DNA from: Phaeoceros laevis
Lineage: Eukaryota > Anthocerotophyta > Anthocerotopsida > Notothyladales
Length of the DNA: 30,997 nucleotides
NCBI GenBank assembly: GCA_049999765.1
Contig: JBNGIQ010009228.1
Coordinates: 358,266 to 389,262, forward strand
Direction of reading: 5' to 3'
Translations under genes and position numbers: made by a program
The notes under the pieces: model-generated
The model's database searches: none
What the model saw: only the letters and a program-made list of their open reading frames with translations
Told to the model about the DNA's origin: nothing
In this document: piece by piece, positions 11,146-19,441 of the stretch
How positions within the stretch are numbered: position 1 is the first letter of the stretch
Layout of the letters: the number at the start of each line of letters is the position of its first letter

Positions 11146-12709
11146 TTGAGGAAGATTGGAGAGCTTTGGGTCAGAAGCTAAGCACCATTTTGGTTCTACA
11201 ATTCTGTTGGATTCCCTTTTCTACTGGGGTAGTTGTTTGCAGAATTTTCCGGTACTCATAAAACAAGAGGTGATGAGTCTTTCTGGGCAGATGGGAAGGA
11301 CAGGTGAATGCATACAGCCTGGCGGCCGCATGGTCTTTCAGCAGGCAACATGGACATCATCACTGATCTTGTTGTCACTATTGAAGTGTAGGACAGTCAA
11401 ATACGTCCATTCGTATCCACTCTATGTTTTTGCTGGTAACTTCGAGTTTAGGTTCTAATTTTCGACACTGCAGAGTGTCTGTCGGGAATTGTTTTGACAG
11501 TAGGAGACCAGCGAGGTCTACTCTCTGATATTGTACCATCATTGGTGAACTGATTATCGTTCATGACTCCTGAGTTAACTGCCAGATTTTAGATGCAAGG
11601 CACTCGCTAGTTGTTGGTCTACTGTATGCGCTGTCGGCCTGCTTTGGCGTAGTGTGCTGCTGCAGTTAGCAGCCCAAGCCAAGCGGCGAATCTATGCCCA
11701 CGGCATTCATGAAAATAGGACAGCATTCCTGGCAAAATCGGATTGCGTCCCGCCGACAGCCTGTCGAACTGGGTTATTCGCAAAAGGCATCAGTGGATTC
11801 GCAATCCATTAAAACATCCAGAGGCTATGGCAGGCGAGCCAAGTGGCTGCCTTGGCGCCCGTCGTCGGCGCGGTCCCCAGGTAGGCAAATGGCGCACGTA
11901 CAACACATAATATCATTCAAGGCTAATATGGAAAATGTCCATGCCACATGTCGACCGTTCTGCGCACAAGCCCAAAAGCCGAGGTGCTTTTTTGGACTCT
12001 TCTAACCACTTGTCACCTTCTTCCCAGAAGGCTTTGCCGGCCTGATCCTGAACAGATTCGATTTCTCCGCTGACAAATCGGATATGGGTACGCACCGTCA
12101 AGGTCTCCTGTTTCTATCCTGATACAAAAGAGAACCAGCGATGCACTTGAGGAGCAGGAAGTCGCGACCGGGTTGAGTTTGCTTTCACCGACTCAGCAAA
12201 TTCTGTGCACCTGTTGACCAGTTTGACCAGGATCGAGGTTTCGGACCACCTCAAGATCTGCTGGCAGTGGGCCTTCTACTGCTCACTGTTCTTCACATGC
12301 GAAAGCTCCCCACTTGCCTGTGGTTTTCGCGCACTCAGGGATCTTGCATGGAGCTCGTCCCATCCCCAGGAACTAACTCCAAGGCTAGGCAAAGTGAGGT
12401 CTTGACCTTCTTCCCAATGCCACAGCTCCAGCCTGAAGAAGAGGCAAACAGATTAGGATTGCGAGGGAATGGATAGAAAAACAAGAATTCCGTCACAGAG
12501 ACGAAAATAATTCTTCACAAGGTTGGAAAGCCAGAACACTAATGCACAAAACCTTGTCGAAGGTGCACGTCCTACTCAGGGTGACACCTACCGGTCCATG
12601 TAGCTATTCTCATCAAACGATGGAACTTGCACTCGATGGCCAACTTGTCACCCCCAGGGTCGCCAAGACAGCAGAGGAAGGAACCAACGAGAGAGAACAG
12701 ACTCCAGAC
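11146..12709. other. Intergenic between convergent genes; nothing recognised
   Basis: This 1.56-kb stretch separates the 3' ends of eIF2B delta and the FHY1-like gene. The longest open frames (11694-12005 plus, 11913-12101 minus) resemble nothing I know and lack convincing splice context. No tRNA, terminal repeats or transposase remnant was seen. Confidence 0.35.
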
Positions 12710-13665
12710 CTAAAGCATTAGCTGCGAAAAGTACTGGTCGAACTCGTCGTCCACTGTTGGAGGTCTCTTACCCGGGTCCTCTGATCACCAAGCACACAAA
12801 CGAGTTTGAGATCCAGCAAAGGAAAGCATTTTCCGGAGGGCCATACATTCGAGAACGCAGTGCAACTGACTGCAGGGAGAAACTTGAAGCTCCCTAGCCC
12901 GCTCATACCATCCAACTGGACATGCATCCATTACCCTACCCTCGTTGTGCAGGAAAATGTCCTACCTGGTGGTCTGCTTTTTCTGCCTGACGAGAGCACA
13001 TAAACTGGAGCAGGTGCAATTTGATCATCCTGGCTGCTACTCGTAACTTTGACCTCAACTTTGACCACCTCCGCCACCGGTGCCTCCGCCACCTCCTCCA
13101 CAGCAGGGGGATCCAGTGTGCGGCGAGCAAGCTCAGGACGGCCATCATCCACAGATGTGCTGGTAGCACGAAACTTGCGCTTCTTGCTGCTCAGAATCTG
13201 GCTGCCAATATCAACCCTTGCTGTCTTGCCGGAGGTTCGGCGCTCCGGATCAAAACTTGCGGCACTCTCCTGGAGCTCGCTGCTAGTGACCTCCGTGGAC
13301 TGGAAGGTGCCGACGGTGCAGGATCTGATGCTGGTCGCTGCATACGCCGAGGACTCCCACAGGCTGCTCCCGGTCTCCCAGCTGGCTCCCACGCTGCGCA
13401 GCGGCTGCCGCCTCCCGGACCCCGAGCTGCTGCTGTCATGAGGTGTAGGTGCGTCCTCCACGCAGCTGACGCTGGTTCCCATGTCTGGCCCGGCCTTCAG
13501 TTCACCGCTGGATTTCTCGGCCGAGGTGTGCGAGACGCTGTAGATGCGGAGAGAGCAGTCCTGGCGGAAACGCTTGTAGGCGGCGGGAGGCACAGGAGGG
13601 ACATCCTTGCGCTTGCGGCCGTCGCTGCGGAGGGAGGAGGCAGAGCTGTACTTCTCGGAGGACAT
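12710..13665 (-). CDS. FHY1/FHL-like protein, candidate phytochrome A nuclear-import factor, 256 aa
   Basis: Exon 1 (13665-12966) and exon 2 (12780-12710) join across a 185-bp intron with a strong CAG|GTAGG donor, giving 256 aa. Near the N terminus a bipartite-like basic cluster (GRKRKDVPP...YKRFRQD, residues 16-36) looks like a nuclear-localisation signal; a second, SSKKRKFR, lies near residue 170. The C terminus holds VYVLSSGRKSRPP (221-233) and ends DEFDQYFSQLML (245-256). From memory, FHY1 and FHL share exactly this layout: N-terminal NLS, poorly conserved serine-rich middle, and an LSSGR element followed by a terminal EF-x-YFS-x-LML-type segment that binds light-activated phytochrome A. 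In Arabidopsis they carry phyA into the nucleus for far-red responses. The middle of this protein is low-complexity, so the assignment rests on the two ends. No other family came to mind. Confidence 0.55.
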
Positions 13666-14353
13666 GACTGCTGCAATTACAGGCGGAGGAGACCGATGCG
13701 GCGGCAGAATTTGCGTTGCGATGAGGATGCGTCGGTGGCGGCACGGCCATTCTCCTCACATCCACCACCGAGTAGCAGCAACCTGACTTGGCCGGATTGG
13801 CTGGCTGGCTTGCTTGCTTGCTGCTGAATGCAGGTCTCGCTCGCTGTCTTCAAAAGCTTCTCCTCCGCCCCAGCCGCAATCCCAGTCGGGATTCGAAGAA
13901 GACTAGGATCGAGGTGAGGGGACTACGATGAGAGAGGGAGGCCCAGTCAGCCCACGTGCAGTGCCTCGAAAGTCTGAACACCCCTTGCGGAGCTTTCGCC
14001 ACGAAGAAATCGCACTAGGCAACCGGGCACAAACTCGAGGTCTCCAAAGTACCTACAGTACTCTAGATACATACACAATAGGGTTGTCGGCACATAGTTT
14101 AATAGATGTGTGAAACCCCCCCGCCTTCTTCTAATGAACGTCACGTCACGAGTCCGACAGAGAGCACGGCCCTCGTTGCCACCTCCGCCAAGCGGGAGTT
14201 TCCAAGAGCAACTAGGGAAGAAGAGCGGCATGGCTGGGGACGGCGTTGTCCCGGAGTTCCCTGCCCATGGCTTCTTCCACTGCTTGCTGCTGCGCCTCCC
14301 TCAGGCTGGGCCGCCGAATTGTTTGCTGGTGGAGGTAGGGCGGCACCGGAAGG
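13666..14353. promoter_or_regulatory. Divergent intergenic segment, FHY1-like / pseudokinase
   Basis: About 690 bp between two divergent start codons. A short GGCT/TTGC tetranucleotide run lies at about 13797-13822, just upstream of the FHY1-like start. An ATG at 14230 opens a separate frame ending in a possible donor (GAG|GTAGGG at 14332), which could be an alternative first exon of the plus-strand gene. Confidence 0.35.
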
Positions 14354-15532
14354 ATGCCGGGAGGGAGGCGCTACCGATGGGTGTGGATGATGAAGCAGTG
14401 CCTTCGCTGGCGCCCGAGCTTAGCAGCAGCGGCGAGCAGGAAATGCAGGAGACGTTCTGTTTTTGCGCAGGTCACCTGGATGCGGCCCCGGGAGCTTCGG
14501 CAGCAACACCAGGAGAAGGTGCTAGGGTTTCAGGAGCCGGCACGGGCGCGGTCGCGACGGAAGAGCAAGAGGCTTCGCCGTAGCAGCAGCAGCACGCTGG
14601 AAACCATCCCGGAGGAGGCCGAGGAGCTGCGCATCTTCTTCTTCCCGGACCTGTGGACGGCTTGCATGGCCTTGGGCCTCAACCGGGAGCAGGTGAGCCA
14701 GCGCGGCAGCAGCAGCATGTACCGGGGCACCATGGAGCAGCAGCAGGTGGTGTCGGTGAGGATTCTGAGCCAGGATCTGTGCCCCGCGGGGCACGAGGTG
14801 GAGGCGTGGCTGGCCTGGCTCGCAGACGTGCGGGGGCTGAGCAAGATCCAGCATCCCAACTGGGTGAAGCTGCTGGCCTACTGCCTGGTGGAGAAGTCCA
14901 ACCACCACATTCTGGTCTACGAGGCCCTGCCGAGCATGAGCCTGCAGTCCCGCCTGCTGGACCGCCGCCTGTCCCCGCTGCCCTGGTCCGCTCGGATGAA
15001 GATAGCCGTGGGGGCTGCGCGCTGCCTGGCGCATCTGCACCAGCAGGAGTGGTCTGGCCCCGACCGCCCCAAGCTGCTGTGCGGCAATTTGAACGCGCAC
15101 ACTCTGCTGCTGGACAGGAACTACTCTCCCAAGCTCTTCTTCGTCAAGCTCAGCGATGAATGGCCGCTCCGTTTCACCATCCAAGACGACAGTCCCGCGG
15201 CGCAGACGGCTTTCCGCAGGTACCTCAGGGCGCATTTTTCCAAGGAGATGGATGTCTTCAATTTCGGGCTGCTGCTCTTCCAGCTGCTCGCTGGCCGTCA
15301 CAGGAAAACGAGTTCTGCAGATTGGGTCAGGCCCGCCTTCCAAGGCTGCCACAAGTCCAGTGGCAAGAGTCTGTCTCAGCTCGTCGACAAGCGACTGCAG
15401 GGGAGATTCTCGAGCAGAGCTGCCAAGGAAGTGGCCGCCTTGGCTTTCCGTTGCATTTCACCAGAAAACGGCGAGAGGCCGTCGATGTGCGAAGTGGTGC
15501 AAATTGTGGAACGTGCACAGACTATGTCCTAG
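14354..15532 (+). CDS. RLCK-like pseudokinase, up to 392 aa
   Basis: The fold matches plant receptor-like cytoplasmic kinases: IQHPNWVKLLAYCLVE and ILVYEALPSMSLQSRL (N-lobe/hinge), WSARMKIAVGAARCLAHLHQ (helix E), MDVFNFGLLLFQLLAGR (helix F) and NGERPSMCEVVQIVE (subdomain XI). Every catalytic signature is changed. The glycine loop is lost (VSQRGSSSMYRG), the VAVK lysine is arginine (VVSVRI, residue 136), HRD reads CGN (243-245) and DFG reads SDE (268-270). Phosphotransfer is therefore unlikely; a scaffold or decoy role would be inference. The N terminus is arginine-rich without transmembrane segments. An in-frame stop at 14336 limits the single-exon start to ATG 14354 or 14387. Alternatively, exon 14230-14332 could splice to the CGCAG acceptor ending at 14470, in phase 0, replacing the first ~39 residues. 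Confidence 0.8.
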   Translation: MPGGRRYRWVWMMKQCLRWRPSLAAAASRKCRRRSVFAQVTWMRPRELRQQHQEKVLGFQEPARARSRRKSKRLRRSSSSTLETIPEEAEELRIFFFPDLWTACMALGLNREQVSQRGSSSMYRGTMEQQQVVSVRILSQDLCPAGHEVEAWLAWLADVRGLSKIQHPNWVKLLAYCLVEKSNHHILVYEALPSMSLQSRLLDRRLSPLPWSARMKIAVGAARCLAHLHQQEWSGPDRPKLLCGNLNAHTLLLDRNYSPKLFFVKLSDEWPLRFTIQDDSPAAQTAFRRYLRAHFSKEMDVFNFGLLLFQLLAGRHRKTSSADWVRPAFQGCHKSSGKSLSQLVDKRLQGRFSSRAAKEVAALAFRCISPENGERPSMCEVVQIVERAQTMS

Positions 15533-16186
15533 TCTAGTCCACCATTGTACACCTGTGCACTACATAACTATTTCACTCGTCCGGTCCCCGCGGAGCAGTT
15601 ACATGGTTTTTAGTGCGATCGATCGAAAGGCGGTCGATCTTGTGACTCTAGACCAGGGAAAGCCGCGGGGCACTTTGAAAGCGGCTTCACACCGGCTAGA
15701 TTAACCTTTGGCTTCTGGCTGTTTACAGTGAACCACTAAAACGATGTACGAACGCGAGTCAGCTCGAGAGGGGCCCGGCCGCCTTCCCAGGCAGCTGTAT
15801 GAACCGCCTAAAGCCCTCGGAGCGGCCCTAGTTTCCCGGGTCGGTGTGAAGCCGCTTTTAGATGGTTTTGTCGGGCGAACTGACGAAAGGCGGTCTATCT
15901 TGTTGATTGGCTATGGTGCAACACGTCACCATTTTGCAATCAAGGCACAGCTGTGGGTGTCAACAATGACGAGGAGCATCAACAGCGCAGCTTGTAATGA
16001 GAATCTGCAAGCTGCTTCTCCACTGAACTACCCCCCATAGTATGGACTGATGTGTTTATTTTCGTCGGGGTCCGATCAGATGCCTCGACATTATTTCACA
16101 ATGTGAGCGTCTCACACATCACTTGTGTTGAATGGTTCTAAACTAGTAACAAGCGACCCACTCTCCAGTCATTGGCTGGGATTAAC
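15533..16186. other. Intergenic between convergent genes, with an inverted repeat
   Basis: Contains the 3' flanks of the pseudokinase and shikimate kinase genes. The open frame at 15744-16040 resembles nothing known. The inverted repeat at 15675-15861 is listed separately. A related direct pair, GAAAGGCGGTC-ATCTTG, occurs near 15624 and 15886. Confidence 0.4.
15675..15861. repeat. 17-bp perfect inverted repeat, arms 15678-15694 and 15842-15858
   Basis: The left arm AAAGCGGCTTCACACCG is matched by its exact reverse complement 147 bp later. G-U pairs would extend the stem by about three positions in RNA. No further pairing was seen inside, so the fold would be a 17-20 bp stem with a large loop. 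Confidence 0.75.
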
Positions 16187-18296
16187 TCAGTACGAGAATT
16201 TGGGTTTTTTGCTCTTCGCAAGCAACTTCGCTAACTCCCTCAGGATCTGCTCAGACCATTCCCAATCCCAATACTTGTAAGTGCATCGGAAAAACCAGGG
16301 CTACGTCATCCAGAATAATCTAGCAAAACGTGTGGACCAGTACCTGAATAGCAATCATTGTAGGAGTGACATGACAAGTATCATCCCAACCAAAATTTGA
16401 AGCCAACTCTGTTGAAGTATTCAGAGAGCAGCCACGCATCAGTGCAGATTCTTCCAAGTTATGAAGGGTACACAGGTGCAGGGCAGACAGCAGACTGACC
16501 TTCAAGACACACAATGGCATCAGCGTTCCGATATGCTGCACTCCGCTCCTCCATGATCCTGGAAAGACAGGCATGCGCCTGCACAAGTACCCCAAAAGCC
16601 CCTCATCGTTTGCTCACTTTTTACGCAGGTTCTGCAAGTAGCAGTGCTCAAACAACTCACACCTTTTCATATGCACATGCTGACTCCATGTCAGTATGTC
16701 CAAGCAAGGGCCTCGAGTGCGCGCCCACAGCAACCACACGCTTGGCTAATGCTCCAACTGGCACTTTCAGCCAGACTGTCACACCATGCCGCAAATAGCC
16801 CCTGCAAAAGACACAAAGGAGCCACTTTATAGTGGTAGAGATCTGCCTATCATCTCCAAAAAGCACATCAATGATAAGACTTCTGAAACCATGTACCAAC
16901 GAAATTGGACCCATCCACACTGCTTACCAATTGGCTGTGCGGACAACAACTCCACCGCCTGTGGCTACCACCAAGTGGCCCATGCAGGAGAGTTGGCTGA
17001 GGACTTCAGTCTACAGTTCAAAACTTGAATTGATTATAAGGTTTCAGACCATCCTGACAAGGAAGCCACACCACTTGTCCAAGAAAGCCACCCCAACCAT
17101 CACAGAATGTTCTGTGGTGCATGCTCTATGAAGTATTCCATACCAGGCAGGCTTCGACTGGAAAGTCGACAACCCCCTTCGAGACAAGATGCAGCAAATG
17201 ATCACATTGTACCGCAACAACCAGATCAAAATGTGCCAGTTTGTCACCTCTGCATCCCTGAAGTTAGTTTCACTGTCTGAAAAAAGCTCAGCAACTGTTG
17301 CACCCGCTGCCTGCTCAATGAGTGCATCTCTGTTTTTCAAGTGGGCAATCAAACAGCAATTAGTGACAGAAGGCAAGACAAGCGTACAACTTCTTAAAAC
17401 TCCATATAGCCATTCGGCTGACCAATTATAACACCTACGTGTCAAAAAAAAGGTATCCTAGCGCCTCGGCCAGGATTTTTCCAACCGTGGTCTTGCCACA
17501 GCCCATCATACCTGCAGATCAGGCATCAACGACTAGAACATTGTAATCAGGGTGGGAACGAGAGCACTAGATTTGGCACAGGACGAGACTCAGCATAGTA
17601 GTCAACAAATTGGAAGCCAAACGGCACTCCATACAACCTCCGGCGGCTTGAGCCTTGCCCTATTAACAGGGGACACAACATTATGGACAGACAGACCAAA
17701 CACTCAGGCAGGCAGTGCATCCAGAACTTGGCGTACAGCCTATCGCCTCACCGATCAGGTATACGCAGGTCCCCTTGAGATCTGCTGAAAGAGTTGACGC
17801 CAAGGTCTGCGATCATCACGCAATGCCAGGGTCCTCAAAAGGAGAAGGATGAACCAAAATGTTCCAAACCACAAAGCTAAGGGGTTGCGGGCACCCACCT
17901 TAAGCAGCAACTGCTGCTCCTGCTCATCAACATGGCTGGATCTGCCATAAAGTTCCTCTTCCGCCGCAGCTGCACCGACAAGCCGCAGAACCCATATTCA
18001 TCAGTACCTACATTCCTATCCTTCAGTCTCTGCACATCATCCTCCCTCTCACTCTCCATCTGCGGCTATGCAATCTTGCCTAGATAGCCGCCGTTCTGAA
18101 GACAACGCCTGCGCACATCGCGCCATAGATGGGCTTGTACGGGCTCCCGCAGAGGCCCCCAATTAGACCTTCCCGAAACGAATGCGGTGGCGGGAGGGTT
18201 CACCGGGGCACAAGCCTTGACAGAAGCGAAGGGGGCCGGGAGCTGCACCTCCCCCCAGCCAAGGGATGCAGTAGGTAGCACACGTAGCGCCTGCAT
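16187..18296 (-). CDS. SK: Shikimate kinase, plastid type, 307 aa
   Basis: Phosphorylates shikimate to shikimate-3-phosphate with ATP, the fifth step of the chorismate pathway in plastids. Ten exons join in phase: 18296-18080, 17969-17899, 17806-17752, 17511-17439, 17329-17248, 17010-16928, 16801-16663, 16578-16500, 16408-16344 and 16246-16187. The first ~70 residues are transit-peptide-like. The enzyme core follows: LKGTCVYLIG, the Walker A loop GMMGCGKTT (115-123), FFDTDALIEQ with the shikimate-binding aspartate, FRDAE (Arg163), LVVATGGGVVVR (GGG 184-186), SRPLL (Arg224, lid) and EERSAAYRNAD. The C-terminal helix is ILRELAKLLAKSKKPK. Length and alignment fit plant SK throughout. Intron 1 starts GC rather than GT (TAG|GCAAGA), the only solution found that keeps phase. 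The start, the only ATG opening this frame, is 18296. Confidence 0.93.
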
Positions 18297-19441
18297 GATT
18301 TCTCCTCCTCACTGCGTCAAAATGGGGAGGCAAACCATGGCCTCGTCAGCAGCAGCAGCAGAGGCAGAGGCAGCGGCAACGCCAAAGGTCAGAAATTTTC
18401 TATAGCCAAGAGTGCGTGGCACCAGGCCATCATGCGAGAAGAGAGTCACAAGAAGAAGCTGTTGAGGGCGTATGGAGGAGGAAGAGGCGTATGAAAAAGA
18501 GTGTCAGCAGTTGGCGGAGAGACAGAGAAACGTGGTCGTCTCAGTTTGTGGCCCAGTTCGCGCACCATCTTTGAACAGGGAGTGCCCGCGAGGCCAGCAT
18601 CAGCATCGCACGCAATTTAATCATGCATGGACCGTAGGGTTGGTTGACAATGGTTGTTGAGCTGCGTGAAAAATCAGCGGCTGCAGCTGCATCTTCGTGG
18701 CCGCGTATACGTCGGGAAGCAGACGCAGCCTGGCCTGCCTCTATTATTACTGCCTGCCTGGCCTGCCCGAGCTAGCCAGGCCGCTCGAATTTTGTAGTGA
18801 GAATATGTACGAAAGCTTTTTGTGTCCACATCAACCGTCAGGGATAAGGTCTGTCCGACGTGTTTTGCACTCTCTTGTTCTACATAGTAGGACTCGAATA
18901 CTTTAGCCATATGGGATTCTTGTCGTCAGAGCATGTCTCGGCAACAGCTGAAGAAAAAAAGGCGCTGCTTCCTAGATCATGCTTTGTACTTGCTGGGAGA
19001 CAACGTCCAACAGGCACAACTTCCTGTAACGACATTGACAGAGAGTAGGATGGCAAGAAGCTCGAAAGTTCAACTGCGGAAGCGCCTCCAGAGCCTCATT
19101 TCATATGATGGTAGGTTCAATAAAAACTGTTTCCAACGAACTACAAGGTAGAAATGTTGGGAAACAACGCCTAATAGGCACAACATACTATAACGACATT
19201 GACAGAGAGTGGGATGTCAAGGAGCTCGAAAGTTCCATTCCGGCAGCAGCGCCTCCAGAGCCTCATTTCATGTGAAGACTAGGTACAGCAAAAAATGTTT
19301 GCTACGAACTACTATAAATCCGACCAGGTACAAGCCACACCCTAAATCTTAGAGCAAGTACTAAGAAGGGTGAGCTGAGCAAAATCTGGGAGTAGCACCC
19401 ACAATGTAATCGAAAACTGGGTTGCCGGGGGCGGAGGAGCT
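18297..19441. other. Upstream of shikimate kinase; no supported gene
   Basis: It should contain the shikimate kinase promoter. On the plus strand, ATGs at 18295, 18322 and 18337 open an alanine-rich frame that stops at 18405. A second frame nearby reads GNAKGQKFSIAKSAWHQAIM and a third starts MEEEEAYEKECQQLAE at 18472. I could not join these with sensible introns, so a real plus-strand gene is possible but unsupported. A tandem repeat fills 18992-19312. Confidence 0.3.
18992..19312. repeat. Imperfect tandem duplication, two copies of about 155 bp
   Basis: Copy 1 at 18992-19144 and copy 2 at 19156-19312 share long blocks, including TAACGACATTGACAGAGAGT, GAGCTCGAAAGTTC-like and GCGCCTCCAGAGCCTCATTT. 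Small insertions and substitutions separate the copies. Copy 1 is open on the plus strand (ARSSKVQLRKRLQSLISYDG) while copy 2 is interrupted, so it may be a duplicated exon remnant. Confidence 0.8.

Noticed and set aside
13021-13827. 268-residue plus-strand open frame across the FHY1-like gene
   Set aside because: Antisense shadow; alanine/arginine-rich, running past the start of the better-supported minus gene.
14522-15352. 276-residue minus-strand open frame opposite the pseudokinase
   Set aside because: Antisense shadow in GC-rich DNA with Q/H/L-biased composition and no family resemblance.
15744-16040. 98-residue plus-strand open frame
   Set aside because: Overlaps one arm of the inverted repeat, has no recognisable sequence and no promoter or splice support.
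17701-17730. Eleven-base match to miR408 (ATGCACTGCCT on the minus strand)
   Set aside because: Too short, lies in a shikimate kinase intron, diverges after position 11 and has no matching foldback.
18295-18660. Plus-strand gene divergent from shikimate kinase, starting near 18322
   Set aside because: Three short coding-like pieces lie in different frames; the only intron joining two of them would be about 18 bp, too short.
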